A stretch of 26,697 nt of DNA from Desulfosporosinus sp. (GCA_003513495.1 DOPM01000016.1:1-26697), one strand, 5' to 3'. Positions 7,973 to 16,397 are shown, counted from the first letter of the stretch. Numbers and translations: made by a program. Notes: generated from the sequence alone by a model not told the origin.

Positions 7973-8860
7973 ATGCAAATCAGCAGAAGAGATTTTCTAA
8001 AATGGTCCGTAGCAGCAGCAGTAGCCCTAGGTATAGAAGTCAGTCTTGGCAGTGTTGGTAATGTTCTCGCAGCTGAAACAGACCCACCGATTATTTGGCT
8101 TCAAGGATCAGGGTGTTCTGGTTGTACTGTATCAATGTTAAATGTTACAAATCCTACCACCATCGACAATGTGCTCTTAAACAAAATCAATATGAAGTAT
8201 AACAGCACCCTGATGACCGCTTCCGGTGACCTAGCGATGCAAACCTTGGACCAAAGTGCAACTCAACACAAGGGGCAGATTATTTTAGTAATTGAAGGTG
8301 CAGTGCCAACGGGTGCCAATGGAAACTATTGTGTCATTGGAGAAGTTAACGGTACTCACCTAACCATGGAACAAGCTGTCTTGAAGTATGGACCGATGGC
8401 TAAATATGTGGTTGCTGCAGGAACTTGTGCTGCCTTTGGAGGAGTTTCGGCAGCAGGAGTCAATGCAACAGGTTGTGCAACAGCCAGCTCTATACTTAAT
8501 GGAAAGACTGTAAACCCGGTGGTTAATTTACCTGGGTGCCCGGTCCATCCAACAGTTCTTATTCAAACACTTCTAGATTTAATTCTCATTGGCATGCCTT
8601 CCCTGGATAGTTATAAACGACCAAGTAACTATTTTGGTTCAAAGATCCATAGTAGTTGCCCCCGAAAAGGAACCACTGTTGTAAAACAATTAGGGCAATA
8701 TGGGTGTTATAAAAATGTAGGTTGCAAAGGAACCAGTTGTCAGAATGTATGCCCTTCAATGAAGTGGAATAACGGACAAGCATGGTGCATTGGGGTTAAT
8801 TATCCTTGCATAGGATGTGCGAATCCTGATTTCCCATCAAATCCTCTATTAAAGGTATAA
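7973..8860 (+). CDS. [NiFe] hydrogenase small subunit, Tat-exported (group 1)
   Basis: A 295-residue electron-transfer subunit. It begins with a Tat signal (SRRDFLKWS, then a hydrophobic stretch to about residue 33), so the enzyme works outside the membrane. FeS ligands are visible: proximal cluster Cys48, Cys51 (SGCSGCTVS), Cys152 (GTCAAFGG) and Cys189 (PGCPVHP); distal cluster His226, Cys229, Cys245, Cys251; medial cluster Cys260, Cys279, Cys282. The usual medial-site proline (WP) is replaced by cysteine (Trp271-Cys272), which predicts a [4Fe-4S] medial cluster as in [NiFeSe] enzymes instead of [3Fe-4S]. There is no C-terminal membrane anchor and no cytochrome b gene follows. ATG 7973 has AAGGAGGG upstream. 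First gene of the operon. Confidence 0.95.
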   Translation: MQISRRDFLKWSVAAAVALGIEVSLGSVGNVLAAETDPPIIWLQGSGCSGCTVSMLNVTNPTTIDNVLLNKINMKYNSTLMTASGDLAMQTLDQSATQHKGQIILVIEGAVPTGANGNYCVIGEVNGTHLTMEQAVLKYGPMAKYVVAAGTCAAFGGVSAAGVNATGCATASSILNGKTVNPVVNLPGCPVHPTVLIQTLLDLILIGMPSLDSYKRPSNYFGSKIHSSCPRKGTTVVKQLGQYGCYKNVGCKGTSCQNVCPSMKWNNGQAWCIGVNYPCIGCANPDFPSNPLLKV

Positions 8861-8892
8861 TAGTAGTTTCTAAAGGGAAGGGAAGAAATAAA

Positions 8893-10311
8893 TTGAGTAA
8901 AATCGTATTAGATCCGATTACTAGACTAGAAGGTCATTTAAAAGTGTCTGTAACTCTTGATGCCAATAATGTTGTAACAGCTGCTCAAGCAACGGGCAAC
9001 TTATATAGGGATTTTGAAAATATGCTGATCGGCAGGGATCCAAAGGAGGCTGCATTTCTTACCCAACGAATTTGTGGAGTTTGCCCAGTTTCTCACGCTA
9101 TTGCTTCCTCAAAGGCCGTGGAGAAAGCAGCAGGGTTTACGCCAAGTCTTCAGAGCTTATTATTAAGTAACTTGATTCAGGGAGCTAACTTCATCTCAAG
9201 TAATGTTTTGCACTTTTACCAACTAGCTTTAATGGACTATGTTCAAGGCCCGCAAATGCACCCGTGGACGCCTGGATATACGCAGGATTTCAGATTTAAT
9301 GCGACTGACAGTCAAGCCTTAATTAATAACTATGTTGCAGCATTATCCATCAGAAGACAGGCCCATGAAATGGGAGCCATCTTTGGCGGAAAGCTTCCCC
9401 ATGTCGGCAACGTAGTTCCTGGTGGAGTTACCGCAATCCCGTCCGGGACAGACATCACGAACTTCCGTAATTATTTAAATGATATCACTACGTTCGTCCA
9501 AACAACATATGCAACGGACGTCAACAAATTAGCGTCGACTTATAGCGACTATTATACGGTAGGCAAAGGCTATGGCAATCTAATATCCTTTGGGGTCTTT
9601 GATACCAATACGTCTGGAAATAAACTATTTCCGGCAGGAACGGTAACTAATGGCACCATCGGGAGCTTTACACAGACAAATATCAAAGAATATGTAGGGC
9701 ATTCTTGGTATTCTTCACCATCAGGTTATAATCCGGCCTCCGAGACCACGACTCCAAGCTTTGGGAAAGCAGACGCTTACACTTGGTTAAAGGCACCGAG
9801 ATATGATGGAGCTGCTTATGAAGCAGGCAGCATAGCTAGAACATGGCTCACGGGAGAGTATCGTCGCGATGTTTCTGTCATGGACAGGCACTTAGCACGC
9901 TACACAGAAACTGATAAAATTGCGGTAACTATGCAAACCTGGTTGGACCAATTGGTTGTTGGGAAAAATTATTTTACTAATTTAGGAACTCCTGCTTCCG
10001 GTTCGGGAATTGGTTTAACTGAAGCGCCCAGAGGAGCACTCGGTCACTGGTTATCTGTTGCAAGTTCAAAAATAACTAAATACCAAATCGTTACTCCAAC
10101 GTGCTGGAATGCTTCACCGATGGATGATGCCGGCATTGTAGGGCCGATGGAAAAGGCTTTAATTGGAACGCATGTTGCAAATACTTCGCAACCCGTGGAG
10201 CTTTTAAGAATCGTTCACTCCTTCGATCCCTGCACAGGATGCTCCGTTCATGTAATGTCGCCTGAGGGAATGGAAATGTCCAACTTTGTGGTACAACCCC
10301 TAGGAGTTTAG
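8893..10311 (+). CDS. [NiFe] hydrogenase large (catalytic) subunit
   Basis: A 472-residue subunit carrying the Ni-Fe(CN)2CO active site. The N-terminal ligand motif is RICGVCPVSH (Cys61, Cys64) and the C-terminal motif is DPCTGCSVH (Cys447, Cys450, His453). A 19-residue tail, VMSPEGMEMSNFVVQPLGV, follows the His and should be removed by the protease encoded next. The first C-terminal ligand is encoded by TGC, so this is a Cys and not a selenocysteine enzyme. The protein is shorter than the 550-570 residues of enterobacterial HyaB and fits the compact group 1a-like enzymes of anaerobes. Start is TTG at 8893 (AGGGAAGGGAAG upstream), 32 nt after the small subunit. It probably oxidises H2 with the Tat-exported partner. 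Confidence 0.95.
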   Translation: MSKIVLDPITRLEGHLKVSVTLDANNVVTAAQATGNLYRDFENMLIGRDPKEAAFLTQRICGVCPVSHAIASSKAVEKAAGFTPSLQSLLLSNLIQGANFISSNVLHFYQLALMDYVQGPQMHPWTPGYTQDFRFNATDSQALINNYVAALSIRRQAHEMGAIFGGKLPHVGNVVPGGVTAIPSGTDITNFRNYLNDITTFVQTTYATDVNKLASTYSDYYTVGKGYGNLISFGVFDTNTSGNKLFPAGTVTNGTIGSFTQTNIKEYVGHSWYSSPSGYNPASETTTPSFGKADAYTWLKAPRYDGAAYEAGSIARTWLTGEYRRDVSVMDRHLARYTETDKIAVTMQTWLDQLVVGKNYFTNLGTPASGSGIGLTEAPRGALGHWLSVASSKITKYQIVTPTCWNASPMDDAGIVGPMEKALIGTHVANTSQPVELLRIVHSFDPCTGCSVHVMSPEGMEMSNFVVQPLGV

Positions 10312-10312
10312 C

Positions 10313-10795
10313 ATGAAGGATACGGTCATTATTGGAATTGGTAATATTCTTCTGCAGGATGATGGCGTGGGAGTTCATGTTGTAAATCAACTGGAAAATG
10401 AAACCCTTCCATCGACCATCGAGTTAGTCGATGGAGGCACTTCCACCCTAGATACACTTAGCTACTTTCTGGACTATAGAAAGGTTATTGTGGTCGATTG
10501 TTTGAGGGCAGGCTTGAAACCAGGCACTATCTATAAAATACAACCGGAAGACATCAAGAATTATCAAAAAGAAAACCTTTCTATTCATGATGTTCAGATC
10601 TTGGATGTTGTGAAAATGGCCAATATGATGGGTCAATATCCTGAGGTTGTTATCTTTGGTATAGAGCCGAAAAAAATCTCGGTTAATTTAGAAATGACGG
10701 ATTTGATGTATGCCAAACTACCTGAAGTGATTGCGAATATTAAGAAAGAGCTACTCTTAGATGTCAAAGTAGTCTTTGGTGAAACTAATGCATGA
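10313..10795 (+). CDS. Hydrogenase maturation endopeptidase (HyaD/HycI family)
   Basis: A 160-residue protease that trims the C-terminal tail of the large subunit after nickel insertion. The N terminus has GIGNILLQDDGVGVHV and DGGTSTLD. Putative nickel-sensing ligands by alignment to HybD are Asp17 (Glu in HybD, Asp in HycI), Asp62 (VVDCL) and His92. It starts two bases after the large-subunit stop and overlaps hypA by 8 nt, so all are probably translated from one mRNA. Its expected substrate site is immediately after His453 of the large subunit. Confidence 0.93.
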   Translation: MKDTVIIGIGNILLQDDGVGVHVVNQLENETLPSTIELVDGGTSTLDTLSYFLDYRKVIVVDCLRAGLKPGTIYKIQPEDIKNYQKENLSIHDVQILDVVKMANMMGQYPEVVIFGIEPKKISVNLEMTDLMYAKLPEVIANIKKELLLDVKVVFGETNA

Positions 10796-11129
10796 AGTTT
10801 CCATTATTCAAAGCGTAATAGAAATAGTAACCAAGCAAGCCCTTGAAAATAAGCTAACAAAAATTAATAACGTTTCTTTAAGAATAGGAGAGCTATCCGG
10901 TGTCATGCCTGAATCCTTAGAGTTTGCTTTCGACAGTTGTATTAAAGGTACGATGCTGGAAGAGTCCACATTGAACATAGAAATAGTCAGTGCACTAGGT
11001 GAGTGTAAAGATTGTAATCTTGAATTTCCGATCAAACATTTCAATAAGCTATGTCCCAGTTGCAACAAGTTCTGTACTAACATCATTCGTGGATATGAGC
11101 TTAATATAAATACCATTGAAGGAGACTAA
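10788..11129 (+). CDS. hypA: Hydrogenase nickel incorporation protein HypA
   Basis: A 113-residue nickel metallochaperone that delivers Ni to the large subunit together with HypB. The correct start is ATG 10788, giving MHEVSIIQ; His2 of this absolutely conserved MHE start is the nickel ligand. An upstream in-frame start at 10776 would bury it. The zinc site is Cys73-x2-Cys76 and Cys89-x2-Cys92 (CKDC, CPSC). The start overlaps the protease gene's 3' end by 8 nt, and hypB begins 3 nt after its stop. Confidence 0.95.
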   Translation: MHEVSIIQSVIEIVTKQALENKLTKINNVSLRIGELSGVMPESLEFAFDSCIKGTMLEESTLNIEIVSALGECKDCNLEFPIKHFNKLCPSCNKFCTNIIRGYELNINTIEGD

Positions 11130-11132
11130 ACG

Positions 11133-11819
11133 ATGAGTGAGATAAAGGTAGTTGCAAACATCCTCCACACAAATGAGGAGATAACCTCTCAAAATAAACA
11201 ATTGCTCAATGAAAAAGGGATCTATGTTATAAACCTGATGAGTTCTCCAGGTTCCGGTAAGACATCCCTGCTGGAAAAGATCATCTCAAAACTTAGAGAT
11301 AGAATTAGAATTGCAGTTATTGAAGGGGACTTATACACAACGAAGGATGCCGAAAGAATCGAGGCCCAAGGGGTCCCGGTGGTTCAGATCAACACTGGGG
11401 GAGCTTGTCATTTGGATGGAAAGATGATCAAAGGTGCCTTAGATTCTTTAAACCTGGATAATGTGGATTTGCTTGTGATAGAAAATGTCGGCAATTTAGT
11501 CTGCCCAGCGGCCTTTGAGCTGGGTGAAGACATAAAAATCACGGTATTGAGTACCACGGAAGGCAATGACAAACCATTGAAATATCCGCGAATGTTTGAG
11601 AACAGTGGGGCAATTATTTTAAATAAAATGGATTTATTGGAACTGACTAATTTCAATAAAGCTGAGTTCTACAAAGACATTAACTCTCTTAATGCCCTAG
11701 CGACTATTTTCGAGACATCCTGTGTTAAAGACCCAGACCAGGGTATCGACGAATTATGCTCATGGTTAAGTCAGCAAGTGAACATTAATAGTCAATTTAA
11801 TCAGCATGTATCTGATTAA
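11133..11819 (+). CDS. hypB: Hydrogenase accessory GTPase HypB
   Basis: A 228-residue SIMIBI-class GTPase that powers nickel insertion. Seen: Walker A SSPGSGKTS (about residues 37-45), EGDLYTTKDAERI, the metal-site GGACHLDG (Cys92, His93), ENVGNLVCP (Cys123), and the guanine-specificity motif NKMD. The N-terminal CxxCGC high-affinity nickel motif and the poly-His stretch found in some HypB proteins are absent, so nickel storage is unlikely here. ATG at 11133 follows hypA by three bases, with GAAGGAGAC in the hypA end as ribosome binding site. Confidence 0.95.
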   Translation: MSEIKVVANILHTNEEITSQNKQLLNEKGIYVINLMSSPGSGKTSLLEKIISKLRDRIRIAVIEGDLYTTKDAERIEAQGVPVVQINTGGACHLDGKMIKGALDSLNLDNVDLLVIENVGNLVCPAAFELGEDIKITVLSTTEGNDKPLKYPRMFENSGAIILNKMDLLELTNFNKAEFYKDINSLNALATIFETSCVKDPDQGIDELCSWLSQQVNINSQFNQHVSD

Positions 11820-11854
11820 TATACTTTTATGGACTCAAAAAAGGAGAGATTAGT

Positions 11855-12082
11855 GTGTGTCTTGCTATTCCAGGAAGAGTTTTGAGCATTGAGGGGAAGA
11901 TGGGGATTATCGAAGTCGGAAGTATCAAAAGAAAGGTCTTTTTGCATCTAGTACCGGAGGTATCCGTCGATGATTATGTACTTACCCATGCAGGGTGTGC
12001 TATTCAAAAGATTGACGAAGTAGAGGCGAAAATTACTATTGATATATTAAAGGAGTTATCCGAAAGTGAAGTTTGTCGATGA
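11855..12082 (+). CDS. hypC: Hydrogenase maturation chaperone HypC
   Basis: A 75-residue HypC/HupF chaperone that carries the Fe(CN)2CO precursor with HypD and hands it to the large subunit. It starts at GTG 11855, giving MCLAIPGRV; Cys2 is the essential iron ligand. Family motifs CLAIPG and VLTHAGCAIQKID are present. AAAGGAGAG lies just upstream. The 3' end overlaps hypD by 17 nt. Confidence 0.95.
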   Translation: MCLAIPGRVLSIEGKMGIIEVGSIKRKVFLHLVPEVSVDDYVLTHAGCAIQKIDEVEAKITIDILKELSESEVCR

Positions 12083-13148
12083 ATTTAGATCGAGGGACTA
12101 TTCCAAGCTATTAGTTGAAAACTTGCAAAATCTTTCTCGAGATAAGATAAATGTCATGGAAGTCTGCGGCACTCATACTATGGCAATCTTTAGGTATGGT
12201 ATTAGAGACGTTCTTCCAGCCAATGTAACGTTAATATCGGGACCGGGTTGTCCTGTTTGCGTTACTCCTCAGAGCTATATCGATACTGCTTTAGAGCTTT
12301 CAAGTCGAGAGGATGTCATTATGGCAACCTTTGGGGATATGATGAAAGTTCCGGGAAGAAAAAGCTCGCTCCTTAAGAAAAAGGCGGAAGGTTCAGATAT
12401 TAGACTGGTGTACTCCCCTATGGACTGCCTCACCCTTGCTGCTGACAATCCTGCGAAAAAGATTGTTTTTTTGGCAGTAGGCTTTGAAACGACCGCACCG
12501 ATGACTGCGGTAACGGCTATGGAGGCAAGAAAAAACGGCTTAAGCAATCTTTTTTTCTTTACAGCCCATAAAATTGTGCCCCCTGTTATGGAAGCACTGG
12601 TTACTGATAAAGAACTGAACTTGGACGGCTTTTTATTACCGGGAAATGTTAGTGCAATTATTGGAACTGAATCTTACGAATTTCTAAGCAAGGATTTTAA
12701 TATTCCTGGAGTAGTGACGGGTTTTGAACCCGTAGACATACTTCAGGGATTAAATACTTTGATAAGTTTAATAAGCAAAAAGGACTATAGCATTGCTAAT
12801 GACTATAAACGAATCGTAAGAACTTCCGGCAATTCCGAAGCTAAAGAGTACATGAACAAAGCCTTTAATGTTGTTGATTCTAATTGGCGAGGAATCGGCA
12901 AGGTTCCGAAAAGTGGCTTGGAGTTTAATCGTGATTTTGAAGAGTTTGATGCCCTTAAGCATTTTAAAATTAGTTATGAAGAGTATGATGGCAGCTCAGG
13001 ATGTCGATGTGGCGAGATCCTAAAAGGGAAAATGAATCCAACCCAGTGTCCCCTTTTTGAGCAAATTTGTACACCGGAAAATCCCATTGGCTCTTGTATG
13101 GTATCGTCAGAAGGCACTTGTGCAGCTTATTTTAGATATTACAACTAA
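12066..13148 (+). CDS. hypD: Hydrogenase Fe-ligand assembly protein HypD
   Basis: A 360-residue [4Fe-4S] protein that assembles the CN and CO ligands on iron together with HypC and HypE. Conserved motifs: EVCGTHTMAIFRYG (Cys34), GPGCPVCVTP (Cys62, Cys65), GFETTAPMTA, FLLPGNVSAIIG, and the C-terminal cluster region GCRCGEILKG...CPLF...CTPENPIGSCMVS. Start is GTG 12066 inside hypC, preceded by AAAGGAGTTATCC, so coupling is likely. Length is typical. Confidence 0.96.
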   Translation: MKFVDEFRSRDYSKLLVENLQNLSRDKINVMEVCGTHTMAIFRYGIRDVLPANVTLISGPGCPVCVTPQSYIDTALELSSREDVIMATFGDMMKVPGRKSSLLKKKAEGSDIRLVYSPMDCLTLAADNPAKKIVFLAVGFETTAPMTAVTAMEARKNGLSNLFFFTAHKIVPPVMEALVTDKELNLDGFLLPGNVSAIIGTESYEFLSKDFNIPGVVTGFEPVDILQGLNTLISLISKKDYSIANDYKRIVRTSGNSEAKEYMNKAFNVVDSNWRGIGKVPKSGLEFNRDFEEFDALKHFKISYEEYDGSSGCRCGEILKGKMNPTQCPLFEQICTPENPIGSCMVSSEGTCAAYFRYYN

Positions 13149-13170
13149 CCCGGAAAATGGAGGAGTAAAA

Positions 13171-14175
13171 TTGAGTACCATAACCCTAAGTCACGGAAGT
13201 GGCGGTACCCAAACTAACCAATTAATTAACGATGTATTTTTTAAATACTTCGGTAACGATATATTAAACCAGATGAACGATGCTGCTCACTTAGCCATAG
13301 ACTTTAAGAAACTGGCGTTCACCACAGATTCTTTTGTGGTGAATCCTCTTTTCTTTAAGGGAGGAAATATCGGTAAACTAGCTGTTTGTGGAACGGTCAA
13401 TGATTTAGCCGTAAGCGGAGCAAAACCACTTTATTTAACCTGCGCCTTTATTATTGAAGAGGGTTTTTCTATGGCCGACTTAGAGACTATTGTTAAGACC
13501 ATGGCAGAAGAGGCGGAGAATTCTGGGGTAAAAATTGTGGCCGGAGATACAAAGGTAGTCGAAAAGGGCAAAGTCGATGGGGTATATATCAATACTTCAG
13601 GTATTGGGGTCATTTATGAAGATGTCAATATAAATTGCGCCAATGCTAAGCCAGGAGATGTAATCATAGTCAATGGCACTATAGGAGACCACGGAATGAC
13701 GATATTATGTGAAAGAAACAACTTCGGCTTTGAGGGGGATTTGAGCAGTGATTGTGCCTCTTTGAATACATTGGTTGATTGCATGTTAGAGGTCTACAAC
13801 GAAATTCATGTGATCCGCGACGCTACAAGAGGGGGAGTAGCAGCGGTTTTTAATGAAATTAGTGTCTCTAGTAATGTATCCATAGTACTCGAAGAAAATC
13901 TCCTCCCTATAAAAGAAGAAGTAAAAGGTGCTGCGGAAATGTTAGGCTTTGATCCACTCTATATTGCCAATGAAGGAAAGCTCTGTGCCTTCGTACCAGA
14001 AGCTCAGGCAGAGCAGGTGCTTTTGGCCATGAGAACACACCCATTAGGTACGAATGCCGCAATCATCGGCAGAGTCACTGAAGAAGTGGGTAAAAAAGTG
14101 TATATGAAAACTGTTGTTGGAGGAAAGAGACTCGTAGACATGCCATCAGGAATTCTACTTCCCAGGATATGCTAA
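13171..14175 (+). CDS. hypE: Hydrogenase cyanide-ligand synthesis protein HypE
   Basis: A 334-residue AIR-synthase-fold protein that dehydrates the carbamoyl group on its C-terminal cysteine to thiocyanate, source of the CN ligands. It starts SxITLSHGSGG (TTG 13171, with GGAGGAG nine bases upstream), carries TTDSFVVNPLFF, GTVNDLAVSGA and DATRGGVAAVFNE, and ends in the diagnostic PRIC with Cys as last residue. An upstream in-frame start at 13057 lies inside hypD and is not credible. It needs HypF to donate carbamoyl; no hypF is in this window. Last gene of the operon. Confidence 0.96.
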   Translation: MSTITLSHGSGGTQTNQLINDVFFKYFGNDILNQMNDAAHLAIDFKKLAFTTDSFVVNPLFFKGGNIGKLAVCGTVNDLAVSGAKPLYLTCAFIIEEGFSMADLETIVKTMAEEAENSGVKIVAGDTKVVEKGKVDGVYINTSGIGVIYEDVNINCANAKPGDVIIVNGTIGDHGMTILCERNNFGFEGDLSSDCASLNTLVDCMLEVYNEIHVIRDATRGGVAAVFNEISVSSNVSIVLEENLLPIKEEVKGAAEMLGFDPLYIANEGKLCAFVPEAQAEQVLLAMRTHPLGTNAAIIGRVTEEVGKKVYMKTVVGGKRLVDMPSGILLPRIC

Positions 14176-14205
14176 AGCGGTAAAACGGGATTAAATCTGC
14201 AAACA

Positions 14206-14248
14206 TTCTTAAGTCCTCCACCTTGGTTTAGGTTGGAGGACTTAAGAA
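14206..14248 (+). terminator. Hairpin after hypE
   Basis: TTCTTAAGTCCTCCA (14206-14220) pairs perfectly with TGGAGGACTTAAGAA (14234-14248), extended by CC/GG across a bulge. It lies 31 nt after the hypE stop. There is no U-tract on either side, so it may protect the 3' end or act weakly as a terminator. Confidence 0.6.
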
Positions 14249-14310
14249 CATAATTGAACGAATACAAATCAGGCGCGATGACCCATAAAAGTCCGGAACT
14301 GATTCCTTAA

Positions 14311-14370
14311 GCGAAATAAGTGGCCTGTGCAATCGTACACGCGTATGATTGCACAGGCCACTTATTATAT
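14311..14370. repeat. Very long perfect hairpin (24-bp stem)
   Basis: AATAAGTGGCCTGTGCAATC (14315-14334) is the exact reverse complement of 14347-14366, and the stem continues as GTAC/GTAT around a 4-nt ACGC loop. No flanking T-run, open reading frame or terminal-repeat pair was found. It could be a strong transcription barrier between the hyp operon and the decayed DUF3102 gene, or a small palindromic repeat element. Confidence 0.8.
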
Positions 14371-14547
14371 CCCACAAATTATCAAGAAGTCCGCCTGTAC
14401 TGCTCGAAATGTAATCCATAAAGTACCGGGCAATAGGCAATACCTTCTTATTTTTAAAGGCTAGGGAGATGGTATACCCAAGCCTTCACCATCCGAAGCC
14501 TGCCTACGTATGCTGTAAATAAAGCTATTAAAAAGGCGGGAATCAAA

Positions 14548-15340
14548 ATGGATGAACCCAGCACTGAACGTACTCCGCAAGGCATCGCGGCTGAGATTAA
14601 TAAGATCAAACACCAGACTTGTAAAGTTATGCTTACCAATGCCATCGAGATCGGCAAAGCGCCTGAAGGAGGCCAAGGGACTGCTCCCCCATGGAGAATG
14701 GGGAAAATGGCTGGTGGAATCGGTAAGCTATTCCCAGCGCACAGCCAACAGGCTGATGCAGCTCTTTGAAGAATATGGAGATAAACTGTTCGCTTCCGAC
14801 AATGACAGCGGCAGCTCAAATTCGTCAGCGCTGACGAATTTTGACCTACTTCCAGGCTCTTCTCCTGCTGGGGATTCCCGGAAGATGAGCGGGAGAATTT
14901 TATCCTGCAGCATGATGTTAAAGATATGACCACCCGGGGGCTGGATCAGTCTCTGAAAGAACTGAAGCAAACCCCCTCCGGAGAAGGTGCAGGCTCAAGC
15001 CACGCCCATTCAAAATAATTCTGAAGATATCAAAATAGAATATCAAACCGTCAAAAAAACAAACAAACCAAGAAGTAGTCCAACAACTGCAGCATCCCAA
15101 ACCTTTACCACGAAGCAAGAAGAACAATGCACCGCTTGCTGCCAAACTATCGCCGATACATTCCAGGAACTACTGATAGTACTTGGCCAACTGGCCAGAC
15201 TTGATCTGGCGGTGAAGGAGAAATGCAGTAAAGACGCGAGCAAGCTTGCTGAATATATGGTCGAAAGGCTTAAAGAGTGGCCGCCTGTTCCCAAGACGAA
15301 TATGACGACAGTTGAAACGTATGCCACTCATGAAAGGTGA
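14548..15340 (+). pseudogene. DUF3102 family protein, multiply frameshifted
   Basis: Pieces of one DUF3102 protein appear in order but in different frames. The first frame holds EINKIKHQTCKVMLTNAIEIG. The next holds RLKEAKGLLPHGEWGKWLVE and VSYSQRTANRLMQLFEEYGD, then NSSALTNF. A third holds LTYFQALLLLGIP, a fourth EDERENFILQHDVKDMTTRG. A last open stretch from about 14987 to 15340 gives the coiled C-terminal part ending ATHER. At least three single-base indels (near 14660, 14845 and 14875) separate the blocks. The ATG at 14548 has AAGGCGGG upstream. DUF3102 proteins are common on clostridial mobile elements; function unknown. Between 14367 and 14547 I see nothing recognisable. Confidence 0.8.
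14818..14841. repeat. 24-bp perfect palindrome inside the DUF3102 pseudogene
   Basis: AAATTCGTCAGC is followed directly by its reverse complement GCTGACGAATTT. In the intact gene it would encode the SSALTN segment, so it may be accidental; with no spacer, it resembles a dimeric regulator or resolvase site. Confidence 0.6.
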
Positions 15341-15530
15341 TAAATCCAAGACACGGAGATTCAGGGTCGCTAATTCGATAATCATAGATAGATTTAAGTT
15401 CATAGCTCGTATTCTGCTTAACCCTTGTAGGTAATATTGTTACTGCTTCACGGTTAAGCTAGAATAACGGAGAAAAGATGTTAATTATCAAGACTATATC
15501 AATCATAATTTAGCAGTCTTAAGAGAATCA

Positions 15531-15902
15531 CTAATTAAAGAATGCAAAAACGAGACGTAAATTCTTTAGGTCAAATGGTTTTGACAAAAAGTATTTGACA
15601 AAACCATTCTGAACGGCGGTCATAATATCTTTGTCTTGGGTAGAAGCACTCATTACTACAACTAGTGTCTTTGGGCGTAATTCATTTAATCTATTTAGAG
15701 TTTCCATCCCACTTAGACCGGGCATCTTTAAATCTAAGAATGTAAGTATGGGTTTTTCATCTCGAATAATTTGTAAGGCTGTATGTCCATCGGGTGCTTC
15801 TTTAACGCAAAAACCTTCCCGAGATAAAAATTCACATAAAAGTTTTCGTACGCCAACATGATCATCCACTACCAAAAGATAATCTTTACTCAAAAAAACC
15901 AT
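15531..15902 (-). CDS. Single-domain response regulator (Spo0F/CheY-like receiver)
   Basis: A 123-residue receiver with no output domain. The acidic pair is Asp13-Asp14 (VVDDH), the phospho-acceptor is Asp57 (FLDLKMPGLSG), the switch residue is Ser85 (VMSAS) and the conserved lysine is Lys108 (LSKPFD). Size and the D-K-M-P-G pattern resemble Spo0F-type phosphorelay carriers as much as CheY. ATG 15902 or TTG 15893 (giving SKDYLLVVDD) could be the start; the only upstream purine-rich stretch is AAAGAAAAGAG. No kinase gene is adjacent, so its partner is elsewhere. It is convergent with the DUF3102 remnant and divergent from the HD-GYP gene at 16463. Confidence 0.85.
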   Translation of the reverse strand: MVFLSKDYLLVVDDHVGVRKLLCEFLSREGFCVKEAPDGHTALQIIRDEKPILTFLDLKMPGLSGMETLNRLNELRPKTLVVVMSASTQDKDIMTAVQNGFVKYFLSKPFDLKNLRLVFAFFN

Positions 15903-16397
15903 CTCTTTTCTTTATAGTATGAGAAAGACCTATACTTAGTAGAAATGACATTTAAGGTGGAAACCCAATTTTCCCTAGAGTGTCCTGCATGAATACTTCG
16001 ATAAATACTGTAGAAATCCTCTAAATATTCAGATAATTAATATAAGTATTATGAATACTTCTTCATTTTAGTGGTTTCATAAGCATGGCAAACTATTACA
16101 TTGATATCCTTAGTTGGGCCTCACCATAACCTTGCGGCAACAATACCAATATCTATGTTGCCACAAGGCCTTTTTTTGTCTCCTTAGCTTTTGAGAACAT
16201 CCGCGATATCGAAATACGATATATAAATAAACTAAATAGAGGTTTTGGAATTTGCTTTTTGAGAAATGAACCTCATTTATTCCTGATAAGAGGAAGGGCG
16301 CTTATTTGCTTGGTAAAGCGCACCATATTATTTTCGTATGAAATATGGTCACTCTAGAAGGAATATTCAGAGAATATGTTGAATTATAGATAATATT
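15903..16397. other. Intergenic region between receiver and HD-GYP genes
   Basis: No gene seen. It holds several small dyads: AAGTATT-ATG-AATACTT at 16044-16060 (with another GAATACTT at 15991), a terminator at 16130-16177, ATATCG-AAATA-CGATAT at 16206-16222, and ACCATATT/AATATGGT at 16322-16349. The dyads may be operators for the divergent signalling genes. Confidence 0.4.
16130..16177 (+). terminator. Intrinsic terminator with no upstream gene on its strand
   Basis: CCTTGCGGCAACA (16130-16142) pairs with TGTTGCCACAAGG (16156-16168), one mismatch, followed by CC and seven T. It terminates plus-strand transcription, yet no plus-strand gene precedes it between 15341 and 16130, which suggests an unannotated short transcript or a barrier protecting the HD-GYP promoter region. 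Confidence 0.8.

Noticed and set aside
10225..10260. Selenocysteine [NiFeSe] hydrogenase
   Set aside because: The first C-terminal ligand codon is TGC (Cys447), not TGA, and the frame is open to the end.
13057..13170. Longer HypE with an N-terminal extension
   Set aside because: The extension overlaps the HypD cluster-binding end in another frame; TTG 13171 has a GGAGGAG site and gives the conserved HypE start.
14454..15327. Several minus-strand frames over the DUF3102 remnant
   Set aside because: They are shadows of the plus-strand pseudogene, whose family motifs are clear.
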